Virus record (IMG/VR): IMGVR_UViG_3300035181_001003
Location: 24,309 to 88,308 of that record
Length of the DNA stretch: 64,000 nucleotides
Reading direction: 5' to 3' (one strand)
Origin: a virus
The notes below the pieces were generated by a model. It worked only from the letters and a program-made list of their open reading frames with translations, was not told the DNA's origin and searched no databases. Shown in pieces: positions 34,568 through 42,089 of the stretch. Position 1 is the stretch's first letter, and each line of letters opens with the position of its first letter. A program made the translations under genes and the position numbers.

Positions 34568-34765
34568 TTATTCGACCTTTGATACTGGAGAACCCACAAG
34601 TTCCAAAATCTGATAACTGATAATCAAGCCCTCTTCGAGCATTCTATCTCCTAATTCATTGAGCAGATAGACACTATCTTCCTCTGCAAGAAGATAGTCT
34701 TTGTCGGTATGCATGAGACGAACTCGGCCATCGAGATGCTCGGCCATGATTGTAAAGTGTCTCAT
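34568..34765 (-). CDS. Hypothetical protein, 65 aa
   Basis: Not recognised. It begins MRHFTIMAEHLDGRVRLMHT. Its start overlaps the stop of the AAA+ ATPase gene by one base, so it is translationally coupled to it. Confidence 0.6.
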   Translation of the reverse strand: MRHFTIMAEHLDGRVRLMHTDKDYLLAEEDSVYLLNELGDRMLEEGLIISYQILELVGSPVSKVE

Positions 34766-35730
34766 TATGCAGCATTCAACAGGTATTCTGCCCGCCGTTC
34801 CCAGTTATCTCCACGACCTGCAACCTTCGTAACAGCAATCAAAGTCCGCAGATTCAAATCCGTGGCTTCATCTTTCATCTTGTCGAGGAAAGCAAGAGCC
34901 ATTTTCTTGGTGTTCAATTCGTATTCAGGCAAGAAGTCATCCCCCTTGATGATAGCTCCCATGCGTTCAATCTTCTGAGCAGTCGTCATGGACAAATCAA
35001 CACATATTGCACGAGACCGGATAGCTTGATCGATTTTGTAGAGTGGGAAATTCGAGATGAAGATCACACCACCAGTGAATTCAAACGAGCGAGGAAGATC
35101 ATCGTCACCGAAAGACTCGGCATTCCAAGAAATGATGCGACGATCATAGGAATCGAGAGCACCTTTCAAAAGGTTCAGGGCAACAGGGTCACGGAGAATA
35201 GAATCACAGTCATCGAAGATCACAATACGATTACGGTTTTCGTAGAGAGTGCGGTAGAGACCCTTAGCAGTCGAGTAGCCTTTGACTACTGAGTAAATCT
35301 TCGCAGACACAGAAGGATTCAAAAGGGAGTCAGATCCGAACCCGACCAGATCAGCAGTATTTTGGAGACCGGCATTTTGAAGGGCTTTGTTGACTGTGAA
35401 AGTTTTTCCAAGACCACCTTCACCAGTTACGATAACTGAAGCACAGGTGTGGTCAGCAACCATGTTAACAAAGTCGGTCATAAAGTCGAAACGTTCATTG
35501 ATCGAAAAACGATCAACCTTCTCGGTCTTTCCAGTTGTAACATTCACAGTAGCTTCGCCAACCTCACGAACTTCAGTTACACCCGCAGCTACGGCTTTAG
35601 TGCAACGACCGGAGCGGATATTACCTATCACATAGTCCTTGTTAGGAGAGGAAGCCAGAATCTTTCCGTTGAAGGAGGCCACCCACTTGTTTGTGGAGGT
35701 CTGAAAGGAGAGAGTAGCAACATGGGACAT
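34765..35730 (-). CDS. AAA+ family ATPase, intact paralogue of the intein-split ATPase
   Basis: A 321-aa protein. A basic N-terminal region of about 90 residues precedes a P-loop domain with Walker A VTGEGGLGKT (about 118-127), Walker B RIVIFDDCDS (about 182-191), a sensor-like GGVIFISNFP, and RSRAICVDL, which contains a candidate Arg finger. It aligns along the ATPase core with the split protein (42046-43020 plus 39980-41032): both have FEFTG..IFISN.PL.K. and end ...NWERR/LV.. . Its role is unknown, perhaps remodelling or DNA transactions. It is the first gene after promoter P5 and is expected to be early. Confidence 0.8.
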   Translation of the reverse strand: MSHVATLSFQTSTNKWVASFNGKILASSPNKDYVIGNIRSGRCTKAVAAGVTEVREVGEATVNVTTGKTEKVDRFSINERFDFMTDFVNMVADHTCASVIVTGEGGLGKTFTVNKALQNAGLQNTADLVGFGSDSLLNPSVSAKIYSVVKGYSTAKGLYRTLYENRNRIVIFDDCDSILRDPVALNLLKGALDSYDRRIISWNAESFGDDDLPRSFEFTGGVIFISNFPLYKIDQAIRSRAICVDLSMTTAQKIERMGAIIKGDDFLPEYELNTKKMALAFLDKMKDEATDLNLRTLIAVTKVAGRGDNWERRAEYLLNAA

Positions 35731-35765
35731 CTGATAAACTTTCTAAGTTAATTAACTGATAGGTT

Positions 35766-35829
35766 ATTATACCCCATAACCTGAGCTTTGAACACAGTTA
35801 TTTACAAAAGAAGTGTAACAATTGTTACA
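35766..35829 (-). promoter_or_regulatory. Early promoter P5 with perfect TGTAACA palindrome
   Basis: The minus strand has TATAAT (35766-35771), a CAGGTTATGGG block, ACTGTGTTC (35790-35798), and the 16-bp perfect palindrome TGTAACAATTGTTACA (35814-35829). The dyad starts 43 bases from the -10 box, the same distance as in P1. Confidence 0.75.
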
Positions 35830-35848
35830 TTCTGTCCAAAAGTATTGT

Positions 35849-36010
35849 TTAAGGAACAATGACTTTAGTCAATTTTACAGATCCGTCTTCCTGTACAGAC
35901 CAGTTTACAGCATCTCCCTCTTTTAGGTCAAGAGAGCTCAGTACTTCCTGAGGCAATGGCAGAATGACATCATCACCATCCTCGATTAGTTCTACAGTGA
36001 ATGATTTCAT
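35849..36010 (-). CDS. AbrB/MazE-like swapped-hairpin protein, 53 aa
   Basis: The ATG at 36010 directly follows the upstream TAA, with AAGGTGG before it. The product has the SpoVT-AbrB/MazE pattern: a strand, then VILPLPQEVLSSLDLKEGD, then VNWSVQEDGSVKLTKV. This fold forms DNA-binding dimers in transition-state regulators and antitoxins. No toxin gene is adjacent, so a regulatory role is more likely than toxin-antitoxin (inference). Its stop lies 20 bases from the P5 palindrome. Confidence 0.65.
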   Translation of the reverse strand: MKSFTVELIEDGDDVILPLPQEVLSSLDLKEGDAVNWSVQEDGSVKLTKVIVP

Positions 36011-36421
36011 TTAGACCACCTTTGCAAAAATTTTGTCTTTGTATGCAGGATCAAATGTTACGTTTTTGTAATCAATCGTAATCAATCCCTTGCGCTTCAG
36101 TGATTCACACGTAACCACATTCACAAAATAGCAGAGGTTTGACATCCGCTCATTCTCATCATTGTTGAAAATGCTATCACCTTCACCACTTGCGACAATC
36201 TCTGCAAGTATAATGACGTCGTTGATGACACGATCATCAGACAACTTGTCGAATGATTGCACCAAACCTTCCAAGTCAGATTCGCTCAAGCCTTGAATGA
36301 ACTCAGCAAGCGTCAGGTACTGTTGAGTTTTCAGCTCCATGGCAGTCAGCTTGGTCAAAGCCGAGATACTGGGATCACTCAGCACCTTGTCATAATTTAC
36401 GGTGAATAGTTCTTTAGACAT
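36011..36421 (-). CDS. Hypothetical protein, 136 aa
   Basis: Not recognised. It is an acidic helical protein (YLTLAEFIQGLSESDLEGLV; SNLCYFVNVVTCESLKRKG). It overlaps the HNH gene by 8 nt and is followed directly by the AbrB-like gene, in the P6 operon. Confidence 0.65.
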   Translation of the reverse strand: MSKELFTVNYDKVLSDPSISALTKLTAMELKTQQYLTLAEFIQGLSESDLEGLVQSFDKLSDDRVINDVIILAEIVASGEGDSIFNNDENERMSNLCYFVNVVTCESLKRKGLITIDYKNVTFDPAYKDKIFAKVV

Positions 36422-37046
36422 TTGCAGTTTCCGTTAGGTCAGCTTTCTTAAACACTGGCACAGCTTGAGTATTTTCCCATTTCTGGTTCATCTCACGAAC
36501 ATCTTTCAAAGTACGTGTAATTCCGTTGTCCTTGTTAAGTTGTATTTGCGGCAAGCTATACATGAGGTGAGCATTCTTATGACTGCCAATCTCAACCAGC
36601 TCAGCCAAACTCAGATAATTGCCTTTAGCAGCATTGCACTTTTGACACATGCACTGAGCATTCCACAGCCGGTTTGAACCACCTAGAGACTTAGGGATGA
36701 TGTGATCCCACGTCATCATGACTTCAAAACCATCTTCTGTGAGAGCATACAGATTGAGACTGTACTTGCTAGCCAAATCTTTCTTGTGGCGTTCAATGTA
36801 GAAGTGATTACCTTTCAGGCCGCATTTAACGCAAGCAGTTTGACCATTTGCGATCATACGGATGCGAGTAGATTGCGGATCAGTGATACCCTCAACTTCA
36901 ACACCATGGAGATTCTTCTGTTTGATGTGGTTGATAACATACATACCTTCTTCGAAGGTGAAGGTAGCAACCCGGTGGAAAACTGTCTTGGGCTTGAAGG
37001 TATGTCGCCGCATACCAGGCAGAAAGGTTTCTTGATTTTGAAACAT
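36414..37046 (-). CDS. HNH endonuclease
   Basis: A 210-aa protein with a clear HNH core: CVKCGLKGNHFYIERHK (a zinc-type Cys pair) and TWDHIIPKSLGGSNRLWNAQ, then MCQKCNAAKGNYLSL with the second Cys pair. It can be a free-standing homing endonuclease or another phage HNH nuclease. It is preceded by CAGGAGAATAA and packed between small early genes of normal composition. No intron or split target is visible next to it. Confidence 0.8.
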   Translation of the reverse strand: MFQNQETFLPGMRRHTFKPKTVFHRVATFTFEEGMYVINHIKQKNLHGVEVEGITDPQSTRIRMIANGQTACVKCGLKGNHFYIERHKKDLASKYSLNLYALTEDGFEVMMTWDHIIPKSLGGSNRLWNAQCMCQKCNAAKGNYLSLAELVEIGSHKNAHLMYSLPQIQLNKDNGITRTLKDVREMNQKWENTQAVPVFKKADLTETANV

Positions 37047-37343
37047 TTATTCTCCTGCATGAGCCAGGCGAGCTGCACGTTTTTGCTTCTTAGCAACTGT
37101 CTTGGCTAAGAAGAATTCATCATCATCGAATGTCGCAGCAATAATGTCATCAGTGTAAGCATCGAAACCTTCATACCATTCATGGCACAGAACTTCAAAG
37201 GTTTTGAGATCAAAGCCGGGAAATTCCTTCATGATCTCAGCAAACTTTACGCAAGTAGCAGTAGCACGAGGACGTTCAGCTTTTCGAGCAGCATAACCAG
37301 CTTCAAAGAGAGCATCACGTTGAGACATAGTAATGGGCATCAT
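37047..37343 (-). CDS. Hypothetical protein, 98 aa
   Basis: Not recognised. It has a basic start (FEAGYAARKAERPRATATC) and an acidic helix (DDIIAATFDDDEFFLAKTV). It is coupled to the GIY-YIG gene by an ATGA overlap and directly abuts the HNH gene. Confidence 0.6.
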   Translation of the reverse strand: MMPITMSQRDALFEAGYAARKAERPRATATCVKFAEIMKEFPGFDLKTFEVLCHEWYEGFDAYTDDIIAATFDDDEFFLAKTVAKKQKRAARLAHAGE

Positions 37344-37672
37344 ACAGTATTCAAGGCCGGGCGGCCTTCTTTCTTCAGTTGGGTTTCGAGAGTGTGGGCT
37401 GCAGCCTTACCACGAACAAAGCAAATGATTTCCTTGTGGAAAACTTCTGGACCATACTTACGAATGGATTCGCAAAGCTTCCAGCCTTTGTCTTGATTGA
37501 AGGCACGACCTACGTGACGTGACCAACGAGCAGCTAAAGTTTCCTTGCCCGAACGATCTACACAAACAGCCAGACCAATGTAGGTTTCCGAGGTAACGCA
37601 GTTAGTAAGAAGATAGATGATGTGAGATCTATCGGTTCTACGCTTTCTGGAGGACTTTAGCTTTTTGGTCAT
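37340..37672 (-). CDS. Small GIY-YIG nuclease-domain protein
   Basis: A 110-aa protein with HIIYLLTNCVTSETYIGLAV (the GIY-YIG strand pair), the catalytic-type Arg in AARWSRHVGRAF, and a Glu in THTLETQL-type context near the end. It has no separate DNA-binding domain. It is the first gene after early promoter P6, so it is expressed as part of the early programme rather than as an inserted element. Confidence 0.75.
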   Translation of the reverse strand: MTKKLKSSRKRRTDRSHIIYLLTNCVTSETYIGLAVCVDRSGKETLAARWSRHVGRAFNQDKGWKLCESIRKYGPEVFHKEIICFVRGKAAAHTLETQLKKEGRPALNTV

Positions 37673-37677
37673 AAGTA

Positions 37678-37756
37678 ATTATACCCTACAACCTGAGGAA
37701 AGTACACAGTTTTCAGGTTATTTTGTAACCAAAATGTGTAACAATTCTTGTAACTC
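37678..37756 (-). promoter_or_regulatory. Early promoter P6 with TGTAAC repeats
   Basis: TATAAT (37678-37683) is preceded on the minus strand by a CAGGTTGTAGGG block, ACTGTGTAC (37702-37710), a GGTTACAAAATAACC inverted repeat and further GTTACA copies to 37756. The upstream 45 bases nearly duplicate those of P4. The outermost copy touches the stop of the nucleotidyltransferase gene. Confidence 0.75.
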
Positions 37757-37758
37757 TG

Positions 37759-38790
37759 TTACAGTTTTGCTATGAGTTCTTTTGACTTAGATCTAAGCAT
37801 CTCTTTTGTAGCTTCAGCTCTATTCTTCGCATCAACAGTAGCTGCTTTCTCAAATTTCGATGCATTTGCTGCATCTTCTGCCTTAGCAATATAGGATGCC
37901 TTGACTTTCGATATAAAATCAGAGTAGTCTTTAATATGTTTCAAATCGCCCTGGCCCCACATATTATTAAGCTCAAAAGACTTGCCCATTCCGCGAACAG
38001 CATTTGCTAAATCGTCGAATTTAATATCTCCTCTCTTCATACCGGGGTTTGAATTAAGTAGTGGAGCAATTTTCGGTTTGCTTCCAGTAGCATGAGTGCG
38101 ATTGTATAGGTAATTGAAAGTATCTAAAGCAAAATGTCCAATATCAGTTGTAATAGTATTAACGCTATCAACCTTTATTTTCTTAAATGGAACCATTTCA
38201 CCATCAATATGTTTTACTTGAACACCAGAAGTGCCAATACTTACATTTAATAACTCACTTAATGAAGCATAAAGGAATCCCATTAGAGCTCCCTTTAATC
38301 CATACTCGGGGGTCATACGATGGGTAGTCCAATCCTCAGTCTCAGTAAATGCTGCTACTAAATCTACTTGCGCCCACTTATCATCTCCTACTGAGACGGT
38401 AATATTAGTTCCATTTTCAGAACCACCATCGTAAATGTAAGAAGGTTTTTCATCCTTAATGAATGAGATAACCATTTGACGATATAGGGATTGATTCTTG
38501 CTCTCAGTTGTCCCTTGAATACGTGGCATTGAAAAGATAATATCAATGTCTCCATATTCTTTATCTGGATGCTCCTTCAAATCTCTTTCAAGATATGCAG
38601 TTGAACCGATTGGCTTACCAATTTTAATAGGAGCATAATCGTGCGTCTTCAAATAAGCATTAAACTCTTTTTCGAATTTAGGCATATTAGCTAATGCTTT
38701 CTTTGCTGTAGCTGGGGTAAGCTTTACGTCTTGCGTAATAGTCTTAGACCAACCGCCCATTTCGGTAATAAATTGCTTGAAGGAAATCAT
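37759..38790 (-). CDS. Nucleotidyltransferase with capsid-targeting-like leader, 343 aa
   Basis: The ATG at 38790 follows the stop of the preceding gene. A longer in-frame start lies inside that gene and is rejected. The leader MISFKQFITEM ends in I-T-E, like T4 internal-protein leaders. The catalytic pattern of the DNA-polymerase-beta-type nucleotidyltransferases is complete: Gly62-Ser63, Asp81-Ile-Asp83 in YGDIDIIF, and Asp143 in AQVDLVAAF. It may be injected with the DNA and transfer NMP to a host target (inference). The 56460-57341 gene encodes a second enzyme with the same leader and motif set. Confidence 0.75.
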   Translation of the reverse strand: MISFKQFITEMGGWSKTITQDVKLTPATAKKALANMPKFEKEFNAYLKTHDYAPIKIGKPIGSTAYLERDLKEHPDKEYGDIDIIFSMPRIQGTTESKNQSLYRQMVISFIKDEKPSYIYDGGSENGTNITVSVGDDKWAQVDLVAAFTETEDWTTHRMTPEYGLKGALMGFLYASLSELLNVSIGTSGVQVKHIDGEMVPFKKIKVDSVNTITTDIGHFALDTFNYLYNRTHATGSKPKIAPLLNSNPGMKRGDIKFDDLANAVRGMGKSFELNNMWGQGDLKHIKDYSDFISKVKASYIAKAEDAANASKFEKAATVDAKNRAEATKEMLRSKSKELIAKL

Positions 38791-38791
38791 T

Positions 38792-39097
38792 TTAGGATGC
38801 CATCTCTCTGCAAGTTTTAAATCCAGCGTAAAAAGACTTCTCATCAAATGAGATAGGGCTTCCGCCACCATAATACATCTTGTTGAAAATTTCTTTTGGA
38901 TCTCCTGATGGATCTGCTTGACAACAAAACCATCCGATTTGCCATCCCATGATGTCATACTTCTTTTCACCACCTGCTTGAATGAAAGCAGGCTTCATTC
39001 GTGGGTCAGTAGGAATAACTTCTTTCTTCTTGAAAAATTTCTTCACCTTATCAAGTATAGGACCTTCTTGAACGAACTGTTTGAATGAAGTTTTCAT
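38792..39097 (-). CDS. Small predicted internal-head protein, 101 aa
   Basis: From the ATG at 39097 the product starts MKTSFKQFVQEGP, nearly matching the T4 IPII/IPIII leader style (MKTYQEFIAE), with a probable cleavage after V-Q-E. The remainder is basic then globular (KKFFKKKEVIPTDPRMKPAF; MGWQIGWFCCQADPSG) with no recognised family. A perfect late promoter TATAAATA lies 83 nt upstream, which fits a virion protein. Confidence 0.7.
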   Translation of the reverse strand: MKTSFKQFVQEGPILDKVKKFFKKKEVIPTDPRMKPAFIQAGGEKKYDIMGWQIGWFCCQADPSGDPKEIFNKMYYGGGSPISFDEKSFYAGFKTCREMAS

Positions 39098-39924
39098 ATT
39101 ATGCACCTAAAATTTGGTGATCTCCGACTATTTTGACCAGAACCTAAAGCTTTAACCATTTGACTTACTGATTGATAGATATTTATACCATCTACAGTAC
39201 ATTGGCGGGTTTTTGGCTTTTTATGAGGTTTTCGCATATTAGATTTGGCTTCTTCAGAGTGCTTTTTACCAATGCGATCTTGTCTAATATTCTCTTTAGC
39301 TTCTTCTGATACAGGTTTTCTATCTACCCCAGATTTAAACTTCTTTCCCTTTAGAGACTTAGAGATATTCAAACATGTTTCTTCTGTTCTCTTCTGCCCA
39401 GTACCACCTTCTGATATTTTCTTCTTGTGCTCTTCAGTTAAAGTTTTACCGGTTAGAGAAGCTCTAATCTTTTCTCTTGCTTCTGGGGTATGAGTATAAC
39501 TGTTGTTTGCTTTTCGAGTAGCTACTACTTTTTCATACCACTCTTTAGTGCGAACATATTGCTTAGAAGCTTTAGAAAGTTTAGCTGACGTTTCTTCTTT
39601 AGTAGCTGGTCTATCATAATAGCCTTCACCACCAGGTCCGCAGTTCATACACTTTGGATCCTTTCTTAGTTCAGCAGTAATAAGTTCTCTTTCTTTATCT
39701 GATGCAGCCTGTCTATTTTCTAATTCGAATAAGATTTCAGTCTTATGTGCAGCTTCACCATATTTTCTAATCGATTTTCTAAGCCTAACCCCACTTCCCA
39801 GATAACCATCATTTAGATTATCAGTGCTGTGCATGCCTATATAGAATGCATTTGTTTCTATACATGTCGTTTTATAAACTATGTGATGTTTTCTGTTTGA
39901 TGCTCTTACATATTTCTTTTCCAT
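39094..39924 (-). CDS. GIY-YIG homing endonuclease with NUMOD3 repeats
   Basis: A 276-aa protein with an N-terminal GIY-YIG domain (HHIVYKTTCIETNAFYIGMH; LRKSIRKYGEAAH). About four NUMOD3 DNA-binding repeats follow (PEAREKIRASLTGKTLTEEH; SEEAKENIRQDRIGKKHSEE). The end is NUMOD1/IENR-like (CTVDGINIYQSVSQMVKALG). This architecture is the Seg/Mob class of free-standing phage homing endonucleases. It lies between the C-terminal half of the split ATPase and the internal-head genes. Its 3' end carries the late promoter used by the next gene. Confidence 0.88.
   Translation of the reverse strand: MEKKYVRASNRKHHIVYKTTCIETNAFYIGMHSTDNLNDGYLGSGVRLRKSIRKYGEAAHKTEILFELENRQAASDKERELITAELRKDPKCMNCGPGGEGYYDRPATKEETSAKLSKASKQYVRTKEWYEKVVATRKANNSYTHTPEAREKIRASLTGKTLTEEHKKKISEGGTGQKRTEETCLNISKSLKGKKFKSGVDRKPVSEEAKENIRQDRIGKKHSEEAKSNMRKPHKKPKTRQCTVDGINIYQSVSQMVKALGSGQNSRRSPNFRCII
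39180..39187 (-). promoter_or_regulatory. T4-type late promoter (perfect TATAAATA)
   Basis: The minus strand reads TATAAATA within the 3' end of the homing-endonuclease gene, 83 nt upstream of the small internal-head gene start (39097). It is the only perfect match to the T4 late consensus that I found near a gene start in this window. Confidence 0.65.
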
Positions 39925-39979
39925 AATAAAATACTCTCATTGTTTAGATAAGAGTATTATAGAAATCGGCAAAAACAGG

Positions 39980-41032
39980 TCATGCATATAGGGAAACCAG
40001 GCGCTCCCAGTTGGGCGCACCAGATGCTGCAAGGTTAAGAGCTCGAACAAGCTTACGAAGAGATACATCTCCCTTGCGCTTTGACTTCTTGACAACTGTT
40101 AGAACATTCTCACGTTCTTCATTTGAGAGTGAAAGGCCATCTTCGAGTTTAATTTCGTGAAGAATCTTTTCCATGTGCTCGTAAAGCTCTTCATCCGTTG
40201 GATCGATGTTGATGACGAAGGCTCGAGTTCGAAGCGCACCATCTGGATCAAGCTTGCTTAATGGCAAGTTAGAAATAAAGATGATGCGCCCAGTGAATTC
40301 AAAATGCCGTGGCAACTTGTCCGCATCTTCTGCATACTCTTCTGCATCTTCATGTTCTGGATCATACATACCTGCAGACTTTTTGTTCCAAGCAATCTTG
40401 CGGTGCTTCTTGGTATCAGTAGCTGCTTTGATAAGGTTACGACCATCTTGATCGGCCAAAGCTCCATCGGAGTCATCAAACAAAAGAATGCCGTCGCGGT
40501 GCTTGTAGAGAAGCGAGTAGATACCGAGTGCGGAAGCCGTACCAGTATTCTTGAAGTAACCGTTACCATCTGACAAACCATGATTATGAAGAACCTTTTC
40601 AACAGTCTGTGTCTTACCTGTATTATGGCTTTGAATACCATCTGCTGTTACAAAAATTTGATCATTAGAATCAACAGATAAGTCATAAGCAAACATCTCA
40701 TTTTCGGTAATTGTTACAGCTTTAACAATATCAATACCATTTCTTGTACGAATTTTATCTCCTGGCACCATATTATAAACAAAATGTGCTTTTCCATTTT
40801 CGGCAATATACATATGATTGGAAAGACACTCATGCTTGATACCTGACTCAAATTCAACAAAAGCTTGATTTCCCTTTTTCTTTATAAATCCAATAGTAGG
40901 TTTAAACCCATTTGGGGTTTCAATCATTATATCAGAAATTTTGTACAAGTGCCCAATTTCTAGTTCTTCAATCTTATATGTGTCTTTAACATACTGCTCT
41001 AGCCAATACATATTGACTTGTATATACTGCAT
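39980..41032 (-). CDS. C-terminal split intein fused to the C-terminal half of an AAA+ ATPase
   Basis: A 350-aa protein. Residues 1-137 are an intein C-part: block-B-like SGIKHECLSNHMYI (about 63-76), block-F-like FAYDLSVDSNDQIFVTADG (about 114-132), and the terminal QSHN with its Asn137. Thr138 is the +1 residue and starts the C-extein TGKTQTVEKVLHNHG. Residues 138-350 supply the second half of Walker A, Walker B ILLFDDSDG, and sensor and Arg regions (IIFISNLPLSKL; LRTRAFVINID). Joined to the protein from 42046-43020, it restores FVAGKGG-TGKT. AAAGGA lies eight bases before the ATG. No endonuclease domain is in the intein itself. Confidence 0.9.
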   Translation of the reverse strand: MQYIQVNMYWLEQYVKDTYKIEELEIGHLYKISDIMIETPNGFKPTIGFIKKKGNQAFVEFESGIKHECLSNHMYIAENGKAHFVYNMVPGDKIRTRNGIDIVKAVTITENEMFAYDLSVDSNDQIFVTADGIQSHNTGKTQTVEKVLHNHGLSDGNGYFKNTGTASALGIYSLLYKHRDGILLFDDSDGALADQDGRNLIKAATDTKKHRKIAWNKKSAGMYDPEHEDAEEYAEDADKLPRHFEFTGRIIFISNLPLSKLDPDGALRTRAFVINIDPTDEELYEHMEKILHEIKLEDGLSLSNEERENVLTVVKKSKRKGDVSLRKLVRALNLAASGAPNWERLVSLYA

Positions 41033-41033
41033 A

Positions 41034-42089
41034 TTAATTTTCCTTTACGATGAATTCAACAGCCTGAATAAGATATTTATTCCAAAGTTCATTATCATAT
41101 GTTTCTGGAATTCTTAAAACCGAATAACCTAATTCTTTTAGCATTTTATCTCTTTTTTCATCTTCTATGGTTTTTTCAGAATGCCAATATTTTCCATCAA
41201 ATTCTATTACCTTCTTAGTTAATTGATGATAAAAATCTAAATATATGCGTCTTTTTGAACTAATATAAATGCATTCTTCGTTATCACCATACTTGAATTC
41301 ATTTTCTAAATAACCATATTTTTTAAGCTCTAATAATAATTCGGTAAAAAATTTTTTGGATATTTTTGAAACTTTTGATGGCATCTGAGCTTTTTGTGCA
41401 AGATAGGCTTCTTTTTGTGCTTGTTCTAATGTGTATCCTCTGTGTAACCAATATTCTATACTTAATTTACTTCTAAGTTTTTGTAAATTAGATATTTCCT
41501 TTTTCGCATATTCCTTTGAATATCCCTTGTTTAACCAATACTCGATACAGTTATTTCTTCTTTTCTTTTGAACTTCACTTTGTGCCCTAATTGCTTCATC
41601 TTTATTAATACCCCTTTGCAAATAATATTGTAAAGAAATTGGATTGTTAAAAACAGTTTTCTTTTTTCTTTTACTTAGTTTAGTTTGGATTTCTGATACT
41701 TTTTTAATAGCATCTTTTTCAGATAATCCGTGATGTTTAATCCAAAATTCTTTCATACACGGAGTTAAACCTCCAGAAGAATTTTTTATTATATTATCCT
41801 TACTTTTTATTAATGAACTTATTTCTTCTTCACTCCATCCAAATATATTTTTATACTGATCACTAGAAAATGTCCCGGATCGCATGTGTAAAACATCTTT
41901 ACGTAAGTCTAGATGAAATAGATTCATTCCTGAATAAATTGGATTTCTTGAAAGAAGTGATAAAAGGCTATCTTTAACTTGTGGTGTTAAAGATCGCCAG
42001 CTTTTTGATACTCGTTTAAGATGAGGAATAATTTCTTCTATCGTTTTAATTATGATTGGCAATCTTGTTTTCGGTTTGATGATTATCAT
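41034..42089 (-). CDS. Free-standing Vsr-like (EDxHD-type) homing endonuclease between the split-intein halves
   Basis: A 351-aa protein. The C-terminal 75 residues match the very-short-patch-repair-like fold: IYLDFYHQLTKKVIEFDGKY, then WHSEKTIEDEKRDKMLKELG and YSVLRIPE, with the E..D..H..D residues of the EDxHD class. Four repeats of about 30-40 residues precede it, of the form (F/Y)W(L/I)..GYS.E.A...(I/S).. Q (at about 115, 155, 184 and 213), probably DNA-binding. The gene is visibly more AT-rich than its neighbours, a sign of recent arrival. Its start overlaps the N-part gene by 44 nt, and the C-part gene starts two bases after its stop. Confidence 0.85.
   Translation of the reverse strand: MIIIKPKTRLPIIIKTIEEIIPHLKRVSKSWRSLTPQVKDSLLSLLSRNPIYSGMNLFHLDLRKDVLHMRSGTFSSDQYKNIFGWSEEEISSLIKSKDNIIKNSSGGLTPCMKEFWIKHHGLSEKDAIKKVSEIQTKLSKRKKKTVFNNPISLQYYLQRGINKDEAIRAQSEVQKKRRNNCIEYWLNKGYSKEYAKKEISNLQKLRSKLSIEYWLHRGYTLEQAQKEAYLAQKAQMPSKVSKISKKFFTELLLELKKYGYLENEFKYGDNEECIYISSKRRIYLDFYHQLTKKVIEFDGKYWHSEKTIEDEKRDKMLKELGYSVLRIPETYDNELWNKYLIQAVEFIVKEN

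Noticed and set aside
35849-36421. Toxin-antitoxin pair formed by the AbrB/MazE-like gene and its neighbour
   Set aside because: The 136-aa neighbour shows no MazF, RelE or PIN features and both lie in a larger operon.
38790-38973. Extended 404-aa start for the nucleotidyltransferase
   Set aside because: The extra 61 codons lie entirely inside the preceding small internal-head gene and would hide the leader MISFKQFITE.
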